Positions 42,072 to 55,283 of a DNA stretch of 64,000 nt are shown piece by piece. A program made the position numbers and the translations under genes. The stretch spans positions 744,001-808,000 of the forward strand of contig JAHLEZ010000013.1 of the NCBI GenBank assembly GCA_020726505.1, read 5' to 3'. The first letter of the stretch is position 1. Each line of letters opens with the position of its first letter. Source of the stretch: Leptodontidium sp. MPI-SDFR-AT-0119 (Eukaryota > Ascomycota > Leotiomycetes > Helotiales > Leptodontidiaceae). The notes below the pieces were generated by a model that was given only the letters and a program-made list of their open reading frames with translations, did not search any database and was not told the origin of the DNA.

Positions 42072-44825
42072 ATGGATTCCTCAGCGCCTGCGATGGCTTC
42101 ATCGCGCATATTCATCAAGGGCCTTCCCCCTACTATATCAGAGGAGGAATTCAAAAAGCATTTCGGAGCAAAGTACACGATCACAGATGCGAAGTTGATC
42201 TCCAATCGAAGGATAGGCTATGTGGGATACAAGACTCCAGAGGAAGCTGCTAAGGCAGTCAAATACTTTAACAAAAGCTTCATACGCATGTCCAAGATTG
42301 GGGTAGAAATTGCTCGCCCCGTATGTCCTCTCCCAAAGCTATATTGATTGCCCCTCCAAACCCTCTAACCTCCAATCAGATATCCGATGCCAGCCTACCA
42401 ATCTCCAGGAAAGCACAACGAGAACAGGAGCGGGAAAATGTCGCGGCAAGGAAGAAGGAAAGAGCCGAAGCAGCTGCAGCTTCTGCTCTCAACGCTGGGA
42501 CAAAGAGGAAGAGGGACGAGCTGGATGAATCAGATCCTAAGCTGAAGGAGTTTTTGGACATTATGCAACCGGCATCGAAACCAAAGATGTGGAAGGCACA
42601 GACGGATGATGACGAGCCTCCGACGAAAATGCAAGCTATTGAGGTCCCAGAGGGAGAGAGTGATGGAGAATACGAGGTGGTGCCAAAGAAGGCCCGTAAG
42701 AAGACTCCGCCGCCACCACCAATAATGCCAGTCGAGATACCCTCTCCAGTTGCAGAAGCCGAACCCGATAAGATGGATGAAGATGTTCCCGAATCGACTG
42801 TTCCAGCTACCACAGATGAAGATTGGCTTCGGAGTCGGACAAACCGATTGTTAGACCTAATGGATCCCGATGAGATTGGTGTTGCCGGTACAGGGGCTGT
42901 ACCAGCTGAGCCTGCTGTCGTGGCCGAAACCAAACCAGACGAACCTCCTGAGCACGAAGAACCTACTGCTGAACAAGAGCACGAAGAGGAAGCTGAACAG
43001 CCAGATCCTACCATCGAAGCCATCAAAGTCACTGGCAGACTGTTCGTACGGAATCTTCCTTACTCGGCAACGGAAGATGATCTGAGGGAGCACTTCTCCT
43101 CCTTCGGATCCTTAGAAGAGGTATGCATGTCTTTTTTTCTCTCCATTTTCTTTGCGTCCTCGTTTCATGATGAATATCCAGATAGGGACAGCTTATGCTA
43201 CCGGCATGTGATGAGAACTGGACGAATATTTTAGTAGATGCTTCGTGTTTTCTGAAAACGATCAATCCACCACTTTATGTTGTTGAGGTCAATATAGCCA
43301 AGAGCTAACATATGATCGAATATAGGTTCATCTGCCCGTCGATGCTGCAGGTACGAGTAAGGGATTCGTTCTAGTTCAGTATTCGGATCCGAATGCCGCC
43401 GCGGAAGCCTTTCACAATCTTGACGGTGAGCCCTTCCAAGGTAGGCTGTTGCACATTATTCCTGCGACTGCAAAGAGAGAGAACAAACTCGACGAATTTG
43501 CTATCGCCAAGTTGCCACTGAAGAAGCAGAAGCAGATCAAGAAAAAGGCAGAAGCTACCTCTGCCTTCAACTGGAACTCGTTGTTCATGAACCAAGATGC
43601 TGTCAACGAAGCCGTCGCGCATCGCCTTGGCGTTTCCAAGTCCGAAATGTTGGATCCCACATCTGCAGACTCTGGATACAAGCAAGCCATTGCAGAAACT
43701 TCAGCCATCCAAGAGTCCAAATCCTATTTTGCAAAGAATGGGGTTGATCTGGATGTATTTAAGAGAAAAGAACGTGGTGACACCGCCATTCTCGTGAAGA
43801 ACTTTCCATATGGTATGACCCTCGAAGAGCTGAGGAAGATGTTCGAGGCTTTTGGACAGGTACTCCGAGTTCTGATGCCACCAATTGGGACTATCGCAAT
43901 TGTTGAATTTGCTGAACCCAGCCATGCTCGAGCAGCTTTTGCGAGCTTGGCGTATCGTCGCTTTCAAGATTCTGTGCTATTTCTTGAGAAAGCGCCGAAG
44001 AACCTCTTCACAGCCCCAAGCAGCAATGCTACTGTTGTGCCATCTGATCGTGAAGTTGGCAAGTCAGGAAAGGAAAAGCTTTCGGCGTCGGATCTCCTTG
44101 AAAAGGAGAGTGCTGTGGAGACACTTGACACATCAACCTTGTTTGTGCGCAATCTCAACTTCACTACTACGAGCGACATTCTTACTGAGGCTTTCCAACC
44201 TCTGGATGGTTTCATCTCGGCTCGTGTCAAGACGAAGACAGATCCAAAGAAGCCTGGCCAGGTACTTAGTATGGGTTTCGGTTTCCTTGAATTCAGGAGC
44301 AAGGCTCAGGCCCAGGCAGCCCTAACTGCAATGGATGGCCATGTCCTAGAAGACCACAAATTGTTGATCAAGGCGTCACATAAGGGGCTTGATGCGGCCG
44401 AAGAGCGGAGGAAAGAAGACAATGCCAAAAAGCAGGCCGGCAAGCGAACCAAGATTATCATCAAGAATCTTCCGTTCCAGGCCACCAAGCAAGATGTGCG
44501 GGCTCTGTTCGGTGCTTATGGGCAGCTCCGATCCGTTCGCGTTCCTAAGAAATTCGATCACACCACCCGTGGATTTGCCTTTGCAAACTTCATTACGGCT
44601 CGCGAAGCAGAGAATGCGCTAGAGGCTCTCAAAGACACGCATCTTCTCGGCCGCCGTTTGGTTATAGAATTCGCCGCAGAAGACGCTGTTGATGCCGAAG
44701 AGGAGATTGCGAAGATGGAGAAAAGAACAGGAGCACAAGTCAACAAGGTTGCAGCGCACAAACTTACAGGAGGCAGCCGGAACCGGAAGAAATTCGATAT
44801 TGAAGGGGAGGATGAAATGGATTGA
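42072..44825 (+). CDS. MRD1: Multiple RNA-binding domain protein 1, five RRMs
   Basis: Nucleolar factor needed for early pre-rRNA cleavage and 40S ribosome assembly; it joins the 35S precursor and U3 snoRNA. Three exons: 42072-42320, 42380-43120 and 43326-44825, 829 aa, close to the fungal norm. RRM1 is at ~9-83 (RIFIKGLPPTISEEEFKKHF), then a charged linker with KRKRDELDESDPKLKEFLDI. RRM2 starts at ~302 (GRLFVRNLPYSATEDDLREH) and continues across intron 2. RRM3 is at ~484 (AILVKNFPYGMTLEELRKMF), RRM4 at ~602 (TLFVRNLNFTTTSDILTEAF, with SMGFGFLEF) and RRM5 at ~706 (KIIIKNLPFQATKQDVRALF, with TRGFAFANF). The order and spacing are diagnostic. The ATG at 42072 was chosen as the first in frame; a second ATG is seven codons in. 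Confidence 0.96.
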
Positions 44826-45825
44826 GGGGGTTTGGATGAAGGTATCTCGCCTCCTTGGCAGAAATAAGTCTCGCTTTGCGCAGGCGTTCACCTCCCTTGC
44901 CGTAGCTGCCGCAACCGTTTTCGGCAGTCATCCCTCTACACAGAATCTACAGTATGCACCTCCTTTCCAATCGTATGGCCCCTGTCTTTGCGTTTCAGTG
45001 AATGCCTTTTCAATTATCGGTAACCGCAATCCATGATATTCGATATCTCAACCGTGTTACACCCAAGACTGTCTGGCCCATGTGAGCTCTTCTTCTCTTC
45101 CTACACAATATTTTAAGGGTTGTTAAATTTACTAAGCCTGTTATGGCATAGTTTTCGTAATCTGTCCATTGATATCTCTCATTTTCTTGCATTCCCGCGT
45201 CTGGCAGGTTGCTCCCCACGTGTTGGTAGCACATACTACTGGTAGTCCCGAGCTTGTCTGGTCTGGGTAGAGTGGCGCATACCCGTCCAAGATGAAGCAT
45301 TCCTCCAATCACTGCAGGAACGATCTTCTAAGGCAGCTTTTCCATTCACACGCAGTTGTCCTTGCGTCAAGAGCCCGAACTTGACCACTCCTGATGTTGG
45401 GAATAATGGCCCTGTCTTTAACATTGTGGCTCTGGGAAGTTGTATGGACTGAATACGTTTCCGGACATCTTGTCGCTCGAGATGGTCCAATCCCACGCAA
45501 CCACCCTGCATGCAAACCTTTCAGAACTCTTTCATGTCTACACGGCTCGATCTCTGCAGAGGTCATGACCCTTCCTCTTATAAGCTTGAATCTGCTCTTC
45601 CATTCTCGAGTCACCTGTTAACATTCCCTCCTTCAACTTGCTTGCTGCCATTCCTGCAAACATTTTTTACTGCAATCCTATCCTTCTTTGACCAACGGAA
45701 GCTCACTGCACCCAACCTCTACGAAGCCGACGAATGTACCTGTGAATGTCCCGGTGACGACACTGTAGAACTGCCAAAGTGCCTGAGTGAGGCGACACTT
45801 TCTTACCCGCCCAGTTACAAGATCG
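44826..45825. promoter_or_regulatory. Upstream region of the abaA-like gene
   Basis: One kilobase between the MRD1 stop and the AbaA start. It should contain the abaA promoter and 5' leader. Several short open frames on both strands lack protein-like features. No specific operator was identified by eye. Confidence 0.45.
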
Positions 45826-48265
45826 ATGGATCACCGTCGACACATCTTGCCGACAGATTATACACTTCAACTTCCACTGGACAGCCACAGTGGGCTTTCT
45901 AAGGCCCGACAGCCTCTTGCAGACTCGGCTGGGAACGCCCAGCATCACATCCTGGCTTCAGTAGGGCTTTATCATGATAGCAAAGGACACCAACCTCGGG
46001 CGGAGAGGTCTATGTACTCCACCCCTACAGTACCTTCCCAACCACACCGCCAGTCTGTAGGACAAACATTAGAACTTCGCCGTCAAGGCACTCGCCGTCA
46101 ACGACAACTAAGATTCAACCGGAATCCCATCGTTGAATCATCTCAATACCAGGCTTATCGTGCTCGTCAAAACCGAGAGGGCAGCGATGAGGACAAGATA
46201 TGGCCCGAAGTACTGGAGGATGCATTTCTTGATGGTAACACTCTTCCCTTCTGATCGCCTGCCCAAACAACTGACACCTTCGCAGCACTCATGTACTTAC
46301 CCAAGATGGGTCGAAGGAAGTTCTCGTACGAGGGCAAACCTCATGGTCGTAATGAGCTTATCAGAGTGTATTTGTGGCTTGCTTATCTCGAGTCCCTTCC
46401 TCCAGGAGCACGTCCTGATGATTCCATGAGGAGAACGCGGAAGCAAGTCTCAAGTCACATTCAAGTTCTCAAGAGCTTGTTTAAGGAACACCCAGCATGT
46501 AGGATATCCCTCGTTCTTGCGCCTATGGCCTTGGCCCCGCTAATTCTATACAGATAATCGTCTATTTCCTCCAAACACAGACCCAAAGAATGGCTTCGAG
46601 GATTCTTTCAAGGACGACCCTTGTCTGAGGGCACTTTCCATGGGCCGTCTGCCTAGGAACAAGTACGACTACCATGAGCAACCAACCCAAGTTGCGACGG
46701 CCCCTAATTCCCTAATGAGACCCGTCCTATTCTGGTTGCTCATGACATCGTCGTCACTATCCATCGACGAACGCCATCAAGATGTGCACGAAGAGGATCT
46801 TTACAACGAAGGCCTGGTGGCGCACAGGTTCTCTAGACTCTCGGCGCAAAGACAACGGGGTAGTCTTGATTCAATTTCAAGCTGGAGACAGAAGTTCCCA
46901 TTCTTGCAGCAACTTTACACTTCAGGAGAGCTGGATTGCGAAATTATTCACATGGAGGCCTCACTGAATCTGCTTACAACCCAGCCCCCAGAGGGATCAG
47001 AGCTCTGTAGTCGAATGGTCCTCTCGATGCCTGGTATGCAGCACGATACAGAGTGGAGAATTGTCACAACTCTCAGCAAGCCTCCAGAACTCTACCGCGA
47101 CCAGATATCGGATCCACCCCTTGAAGCGCAGGCTTTTGGTGTCGATGTGACTTCGATGAACGATGGAGAGACTCAAATCAAAGTGCCATTTCCAGCAAGT
47201 CCTTGGGCGCAGGCTTTCTCATGTCTGCGAAGTATTCAGTCCAAGTACGAGGAGAAACAGGAGAATTCGTTCAATACAGGCATGGGCTCCACTCGGCCGG
47301 CTTGCGACTATGTTGATCTGATCTCAATGTACCAAGAAGTACAATCAGCGGCTGGACCTGACTCACCGTTTGTGCGAAGGACGATAATACTTTGGACCTT
47401 CCGCCAAGCGTCAAGAAGTGAGCGCAATGGAACTAATTGGCGATATGTTGATCCAGCCCCAGTTTCTCGCCGGATGTGCATGTCGCCGTCGCCTCATCCA
47501 AGCCATCATCTACAGGCTAACATGAACGAGAACTTCAATAGCTGGTCCGACGCTCCTCTCCAACTCCAACACCAAAGCATGCTCGACCCTTTCGTCCAAG
47601 GTCTCGCCACTCCACCCCATACCGCAGGCCTACAATCTCCTTTCGCTCCTCCGCATTACGGATACGGACAGTCCTACGACATGCCCAACGAGAACCTGAG
47701 CTTCGTTTCAAACACAACCACGATTGACAGCGATTCCACATTGGTAGATAACGATGTGGCAACCAACATCGATAATTTTCTCTCCAACTCGCACGTTCAT
47801 TTGGCCGACTTCGAAGCATCCCAAGGCTGGCAGCTGCCCGTGACGGAGAGTTTTAATGCTGACCCCACATGGGCAAACTATACCGTGCCAGCGAGCACAC
47901 CAGCACTGGGCTGGGACTCCAACGATGCGAAGACTCACGCTTGGCCGGATCTATCTACCGATGGCAAAACTTGGGATCATCATACAGTTGAGGAGACAGG
48001 CGAGAAGGAGTGGGCTGGGCATGTCAGCACCAGTCCTGCCAAAGGCTCAGCGAACTACATCGAGCAGAGCATTGAGCAAAAGCTCCTTCCATGGACCGAC
48101 GGCCACCGCAGCGTGGACGAAGTTAAGCACAACTACGACGAGGTCACACTCGACCAAATCCCCGAAATCAGCACCGAGAACGTACCCACCGAACTCAAAG
48201 TCCACGAGTGGGAAAGCGTCCGCGATGATTTTGATTACGCGGCGTTGGCGGAACGGCTTAAATAA
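45826..48265 (+). CDS. abaA: AbaA-like TEA/ATTS-domain transcription factor
   Basis: In Aspergillus, AbaA acts after BrlA in the conidiation pathway and controls phialide differentiation through its TEA DNA-binding domain. Three exons: 45826-46234, 46286-46498 and 46581-48265, 768 aa, close to the Aspergillus length. The TEA domain covers residues ~125-207: [40 protein letters not shown] and [20 protein letters not shown], spliced in phase across both introns. A stretch of about 20 residues ([18 protein letters not shown]) separates helices 2 and 3. The C-terminal 500 residues are Ser/Pro/Gln-rich and include a conserved-looking middle ([16 protein letters not shown]). ATG 45826 was chosen because it opens the frame after the last upstream candidate; ATG 46012 is an alternative. 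Confidence 0.88.
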
Positions 48266-50876
48266 TGTCTGATTCTTTTCATTTGTGTTTCTTTAATTGA
48301 TAATGGGCGTTGTTGGGGATAATTTCTGTTGTTGCTGGGACTGGACTTGGGGATTTTGCATGTTTTCTTCTTCAGTGTCTTATTGTTTTGATCTATTACC
48401 CCAGTACGCTGGCCATTTTTTGCATGGATCACTTAGTTTCTAATTCTCTTCCATAATGAAAGTCACGAGTACCTTCACATTGCTCTTCCCTCGTCCAAGC
48501 CAACTTAAGTATCTCCCCTACCTACCTACCCCGTTCTTGCTCATTTATCACGTGCACATACTCCCTTTCCCAATATCCGGAGAAACCTCCTTCTCCTATC
48601 CATTGACATTGCATAGGTAGCACTCCAATTTCCACCGAATGCAGCACATCAATACTCCTTACAAAGGGACCGTTTCATTCCTCGCCTCTTTCCCCCTCTT
48701 TCTCCTTTCATACCTACCTAACTTCTACATTTGGCAATTCGGCCGCATCCCTTTGTCCCTTGGGTAAATTCTTCATCAATTGATTTCACTCACCCCCTCC
48801 CCCTTTTTTTTGTACCCCTCGCCCTCGCCCCTCGCTTCGACTCAGCGGCTCAGCCTCAACAGAACCGAGTCTCAGACCCCGTCTCGTCTTAATTTGTCCT
48901 TGCGGCATGTAACTTACCGGGTGGTGCCCTCACTTCACTTGTTTGATGCAATACCGCTGCGACACGAAGGTTGGGACCTGAAGAATGGTCGGTCTGTTTA
49001 ACATAAGCTGGGAGGATGGATAATTTTCTTCTTTGTTGTGTACGGTGTTCGATTTTCTTCTGCCCTGAGATGGATGGTTTGAGTTGGTCGGTTGAGCTCA
49101 TGAATAACTTGGAGGCTGAAGGAGTGAAGCCCCACTAAGGTCCATTGGTGCTGCTCAATTAGAAACATTGTGATGCTGATGAAGATGAGTAATTGTATCA
49201 TGGTCTCTCCATCTGACATCTTCCCCGTCTATTCTCTATCTACATCACTATTTCACATTTCTTCTCCACAGCTCGCTTTGTATTTCGAACTCAACTCCAC
49301 TCCCTTACTTTCATTTAATTGCTCTTCTTCAGCTTGCATATCGCCCTTTGCATAACTTTAAGATAGCTGGATTTGTTCACTCTCGTGATTCTCCTAATTA
49401 CCCTCCATAAGCATCCAATCCTGGCGATATGGTATCTTCAACGTGCAATTAATGTGCGAAAAGTCTAAACCAGATACTCCATCTGTTCATTTCGTTCTCG
49501 ACGAATCCATCCATATTCCTTCTAAGTTCTAACAAACCTCCTGAAAAATCAACGTGACCTACGCAGGGGCTCGGTCCCAACTCTGGCACCACCTAGAGCT
49601 GTCCACTGGTCGCTCATCGTCATCGTCACCATGCCAAACAGATGCAATCCAGTTCTCCCACATCATAATAACCCATCAATTATGTATCAAACCAGCAGAA
49701 CACTTGATAACGAGAATATCTTCAACGTTTATTGTGATGTGGTTGGAATAATATTCTCCTTTGACTCGCTTCAGACACTTTGCAAAATCAGCATTTGCGC
49801 ACCGGATAGTATGAGAGAACAAGTCGGCGTGATAATGGCTCCAGGTTGGTCAATAGATGAAAGTGTATCTCGATACACACTGTTAAATAAGATTTTGCTC
49901 TCAACATAATGGTCTGAAATCGTACCCTTTCAACCCTTCAGAAGCTGCCTGTCAACGCGGCTCTCAGCCCACCTGGGGAAGAAACTAGAAATCCAAGAAA
50001 CCAACTTGAGAAGTTCCCTGCATGAAAATAGAAGGAAAGTGCAACGAAACTGGATTCTTGTATATACTCGCACATCAAGGCAGAGAAAATGTCGCTGTTC
50101 TCGCTAGAGGGAAGCGGGCCTAAAGGAGGTAAACACCTACTTACCTCAGCCCCTCCAAAGGCAATCACGTATCCCAAAACAAAGACGACACTTACAAACA
50201 AGAACACATTTCCAAGATCTAATAATCTGTATTCTTTGATCTATTTCTGCGTTTCTTATGAACCGGTACCGTCTGAAAAGCCTGCCTACACGCCTACTCC
50301 TGGCATGAAGTCCCAAAGTTCAGCTTATTTGATCGACCTGATTCCTCGTATGTGCAGGTAGTCAGTCCATCTCTCACTAGAGCTCAGACTTTCATTTCCC
50401 CCCTTCGCTTCTAAGGAGTAATTGTCAGCTATGAAGTCAAAGCGAATAGTGTCGAAAATCGATGTGGAGACAGGAGTAACTCGCAGCTAGTTGCTTGATT
50501 CAGACTCTCTCTGAGTATGTAACATAGAGATTTCTTTGTATCGTTGCGATTCTTATGCGAATTTGGAGATTGAGTGGCGTTTTGATGGGTTGCATGACTT
50601 TTCTGATGTCTCGAGTAGGTGCGTGTGTTTGTCTTTGAAGCCCCCTGGCTTCAGTTGGGTATCTTGAGTCCTGGTGATTACCCCTTTTTTCCAGGAGAAT
50701 GCTGGGGGGCCGAGACTGAGGGCGATCCAAAGTAGTGCGTGTCATCAAAGTAGAACAAATGTAGGTAACTATGGAAGCAGTAGACTTATCTGGTCTTTCA
50801 CCAGGAGTTCATCCGCTTTAGTCAAGCCAAAGTCTTTCCGCGTTATTCTCGTCACATTCAGTCGTTGCGAAATCAT
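48266..50876. other. Intergenic region, no gene recognised
   Basis: About 2.6 kb with only short frames on either strand. CCTACCTACC motifs recur at 48519-48532 and 48713-48722, and a pyrimidine-rich belt spans 48540-48830. Nothing with a conserved protein pattern was found. Confidence 0.5.
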
Positions 50877-51580
50877 TTATTCAGCTATGCTTGTATGTCG
50901 CCCCAAGTCGATGCCGTGGAAACCTAGGCAGTTTGCTGCTATTTGCTCGGCCGTGACCGCCCACAGCTTTCCGTGCCATGATGCCCAGTAATCAGCACAT
51001 CATCCCTGAGGCAGTCGAAGCAAGCGCAATGGTAAATGCGGATAAACGCATGCAACATTTGGTGTAGAATCGTCCCGACGTAACAAAACACTCTCATGTT
51101 CCCATCCTTCTCCGAGTTATCTCCTGCAAGTTCGAAGATAGTGCATTGCGCTTTCCTTCCTTTCGAATCCGTGTATCCGAGAAGGCGTTCCCCGGCATCA
51201 ATCTCCTTCCATAGCGTTTCATCCCTAGACACCACTCCTATCAAGAGGTTTGACCGATTGAAAACACCTTCGAAAATTATCTTGTTGAACCACTGTGCGA
51301 GTGCTTCCAATTTAAGTAGGTCTGTTTTTCAATGATCCTCTCCGTGCTTGCCCGCAACGCCATCTCTGAAGGTATTGCAAGTCCGGATGTGCCTCTCCCA
51401 CTCTTCAATTGAAGGATAGCAGGGGTCTGACAGCTCTTTGAGACGGCTGGAGAATCTTTCCTCAATTTCTTCAGCCTCATGTGAAAATGACTTCCATGGT
51501 GATGTAGGACCTGGAGGTGCATTTTTATTCCTCGACGGAGGTTCATAGTGCGGGTTTTTATATTTTGAGGGATTGGACAT
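50877..51580 (-). pseudogene. SprT-like metalloprotease-domain pseudogene
   Basis: On the minus strand from an ATG at 51580 (MSNPSKYKNPHYEPPSRNKN) the frame runs to an in-frame TGA at about 51326, then continues in the same frame as LLKLEALAQWFNKIIFEGVF to 50939. The second half matches the SprT-like fold: IDAGERLLGYTDSKGRKAQC, then VGTILHQMLHAFIRIYHCAC and CLRDDVLITGHHG. The family zinc/catalytic motif H-E-x-x-H is here HQMLH, with Gln for the catalytic Glu. After GHHG the frame shifts; the shifted frame gives KLWAVTAEQIAANCLGFHGI, the expected continuation, to 50877. Stop, active-site change and frameshift together point to a dead copy. Intact relatives (SprT, Wss1/SPRTN) are proteases, often DNA-associated. 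Confidence 0.7.
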
Positions 51581-53415
51581 TGTAGGAAACAGAGCCCCCT
51601 GGAGGACTTCGGCGGAGGGATTGGACTCGGATCTGCAAATTAAGTTAGCAGGCAAAGACGTAGAGGTGTCCAGAATGTGCAGCCAGTCGACGGATCTCTT
51701 GTTTCTCTTGCCTCAAAACTTTCCGAACACGGCACTGGAACGCAAATTATCGAGTCTCTTTTTGGGCATGCAGAATTCTAGGGGCACGAGTCGAGAGGAT
51801 CGAAGGTGGTGGACGGTTTTTGGTCCTTTTTGGGTGCAGGAACCGTAGGCTCCAAGCTCTAGCACAAGGTATTAGGACTACGAGTGCTAATATAGCCATT
51901 GAAGCAGATCTGCTTACTCAATGGTGGGTTTTGTGAGTTTGCGGACGAATTATGGTTGTTGTGGTGTAGTTTTGCCTTGGGAAAGGCGACGGCGGAGGCA
52001 CAGACTTGAGGTCTCTTTTGACGCAAAAACTCTTTGAATCATAAAGATTGGTAAGACAAAATTCGAAGCCTCTGCCTGTAGTTCCTCGAACAAGATTCAA
52101 ACTTGTGAGCTTGGCATCCTGAGCTTTTAAACAAGGAAGAGCTGGGTTCTTGGAGGCTAGTGTTTTGAAGTCCTTCCTCACGCTTCTTACACTCAGTCCC
52201 AAACACAGTTCTCATAGTGCTCAATTCTATAAGTTTATAGGAGGGTATGAGCTACCTATAGGTGGCCTTGCTTGATCGTCTTGTACTGATAGAACTTAGT
52301 TTTTAACTCTGGTTTCTCTGCACGTACTGCACAATCGATTATTCAGCTGGCGAATTCAATGCATAACCTCCTTGTCAACAGAACACCTGGTATGACTCTC
52401 CATCAACTGCTTAACACTCTTTCAGCGACACCGGTCAGTAGAGATTGTATCTTGAATCTATAGTCCCCTCCATACGTCCGCATTCCTTCCTTCCAAGTTC
52501 ATGAAGGCACCACAAACCTCTCAGGACTCCTCTTTCCCAGCTCTTTCTGAAGCTACGAGATCATCATACAAACCATAAAAGTTGCAGTAGTTTATTAGCC
52601 TCTCAGAATCATATCTCAGATGAGATGTCTCGAACTGAAGCTTGTGGGGCTTCTTTGTCCATGCAATATCTCACCAGTTGAGCTTATCAAACCTTCAAGT
52701 TGCCTTCTAACCACTTCCATCTTACAAGTTTTGAGTTCCTTGAACAGCTGAAAGTTGAATCAATGACACCAATGTTGTTTGAACCTCTGACATGTAAGAT
52801 ATTCAGTCCTCTTAAGATTATTCACGTGAATTTTTAAGCGTTATAAGTAAGTTAGCAAACACAATATCTTCACATACACCCAAAGCACATAGGGGGGGTA
52901 ATTCTCTATCTCGTATACCAAGGCATCGACTGAGACAACCAGAAAATAAGAAACAGTGTTGCTTTGGCCCTGGTTCATTTTGCTAGATGACAGTTTTCTT
53001 GAACGTGAGAAAGTTGCGGGCAAAATCTAATGGCTACTTGATATCAGCACTCGGCGTTCTTACATAAATTTACCCACCCTTGCTTAGAGCCTTCCCGGAA
53101 TATTATAAATAAGGTGATATCGATGAGGTTCGGTAGAAACTTCTAATCAATGTTCGGTGCCGAATACAGCTCTCTTCGGGGCGTCGTTGGGCAGCTCCAG
53201 CATAATCAAGCCTGCAATTTTAGTGACTTGTCGCTAAAATGTTGATGAACGCCCAGGATGTTGGCTGAGCAATGAAAGTCACGAGGATCCACTGTAACAA
53301 ATCCCCACTTTCAGGATCCTCTCCAACTTGCATCTAATAGAGCCGGCACGACTTCAACCTCAACCATCTCTAAAGGACTCATAACGATCTGGAAAGTCAT
53401 TCACTCTCATATGTG
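51581..53415. other. Intergenic region
   Basis: About 1.8 kb between the SprT-like relic and the Zn2Cys6 gene. A 94-codon minus frame at 51918-52202 has no recognisable features. The 3' part should hold the Zn2Cys6 gene promoter. Confidence 0.45.
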
Positions 53416-55106
53416 ATGGCTTCTAGGCCCACGCGCCCGCGGCTGAGGGCTAAAACAGGTTGCATCGGGTGCAGGAAACAGAAAAAGAAATGCGACGAGA
53501 CGAAACCTTCAGTATGTAGAAGTCCTCGCCTGTTTTTCTCAAAGAGCCTATCTCTCAAACCTTTGTCGACTTCTAGCGCTAACTTTCATGAAGTGCTTGT
53601 ATTGTTTACATTATAAGCGTGAATGTGTATGGCCTACTGTGTTTGCTGATGGTCGTCACGGGAAACGGAGAGCAAGTTCAGCAAGTTCGGCAAATGCTCC
53701 GCCCTCTCCAGCCAGCTGCTCACATCCTTCCGATGTCTTGACCCTGGCGACAAGTCCTCTTGTCGGACATGCCGAAGAATCACAGACCTCAGAAGCCATC
53801 GAGCGTCACAATCCTCAGAGCCAAATTACTTGGTACCCTGTTGACTTAGGCGAAGGGCAAGAGAAGCTACTCTTCCATCACTTCTCAACTTGTACTTTAC
53901 CGACAGCTATTCGCCGCCATGCCCATCCATCATATTCCACTTATCAGGATGTCTTTCAATTTGGTTTCGAAAGACCCGACATCATGAACGTATTTCTGGG
54001 CATTGCGGCACTCCGAATTGGTCAGAACAACGAAAACTTCACAATCGAAGCAACCAAGTTCTACAATCCTTCAGTCAACGCAGTCTCTCGTAGCATCAGG
54101 GAAGGCAAAGTTAACGGTACAGAGGAATGGCTTCTTGTACTGATAGCATTTATGGTAATCTTCGAGGTAAGTTTGAAAGCAAATCTCGAAGTCAGAGCTG
54201 ACTCGTCCATAGACATCTCGATTCGAACTGTGCAGCAATGTTATGCTACATCTCGGAGGCTTAGCGCAGCTTTTTCATATCAGGAAACTCAAGCACGCAC
54301 TTCCGGATCAGCGAAGACCCTTTCACAGAATTGCAGCTGAAGCGTTTGCATATCATCTCGCTACGTACTCGATTCTTTACAGTTCGCACGATATCGATGG
54401 TGTTGCCCAACAATTTACTTGGTCGGATCTTCAAGGGTACGATGAAGTTATGCCCTATCCCGAAGCCTCGAAACTGGCAAATTCGCCTATACTTAGTTTA
54501 CAATTCGATTTATTCAAGACCATCTTCGAGATCACACGACTGAGTCGCCCCACCCCCTTGACGACATCAGACTTCGCCATGGCAGTTGAATTCAAGAAAC
54601 AGCTCGACCTTATTCAACAACGGGTGACTCAAGGTCTCGATTTCGAGGACGAAGGAGGCGAGCATGAATCGCAAGAAATTGCATTGCTTTACATTCTAGT
54701 GACACAGATATTCTTGTTCAAAGTCATGAATCCGGATAGTGGCATCGAACACCCTACCATCACGCATGTTCTGTCTCAGGCGCTCCTCTTCGTGGACAAG
54801 TGCAGGGTGTACGCTGCATGCAATTCGTTTTTCTGTTGGCCTTTGACTATCCTGGCATGTGCAGTACGTACTGAAGAAGAGAAGGAGCTAATCCAGAGGA
54901 AGATGGCAGAGTGCCGCCAGTGGACACACTCGGGTCAGATACATAGAAGCTCGAGCATCATCAATGCTATCTGGGAGGACGAATCCCCCGAGAGGTTGAG
55001 TGGTGTTTCCGATACGACCAATTCACCTCGAGGCCTGGATAGACTTCTTCATAAAGAGGGCTTGGTAGATGCGTTGTTTCCCTCGAGGTGCTCAGATTCA
55101 GGTTGA
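53416..55106 (+). CDS. Zn2Cys6 fungal-specific transcription factor
   Basis: Three exons: 53416-53511, 53594-54166 and 54213-55106, 520 aa. The binuclear zinc cluster spans the first intron: CIGCRKQKKKCDETKPS joined to CLYCLHYKRECVW, giving exactly C-x2-C-x6-C-x6-C-x2-C-x6-C at residues 16-43. A Ser/Pro linker leads to a fungal-specific regulatory domain of the Fungal_trans_2 kind (DIMNVFLGIAALRIGQNNEN, EEWLLVLIAFMVIFE, LCSNVMLHLGGLAQLF). Introns have a GTATGT donor with a GCTAAC branch, and a GTAAGT donor. The frame's upstream GTG is not a start; the ATG at 53416 is. The convergent amidase ends 177 bases away, so a pathway-specific link to it is possible but only inferred. Confidence 0.9.
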
Positions 55107-55283
55107 AGCTTTCTACCCAATTCAGTCATCGAGAATTCAGTAGTTCCATAACCCGGAAGATAGTTTCGAACATCAACAGTCACTTTACCGATAGTGACGT
55201 ACGCGGTATCAATTTAATAAGAAGCTATCTACACGAACAGCCGATCGGTGGGAACTGGCCGTATCACCAACAAGATTCTACCA

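Noticed and set aside
42376..43032. 218-codon minus frame opposite MRD1
   Set aside because: A Ser/Gly-rich shadow produced by the acidic linker of MRD1 on the other strand.
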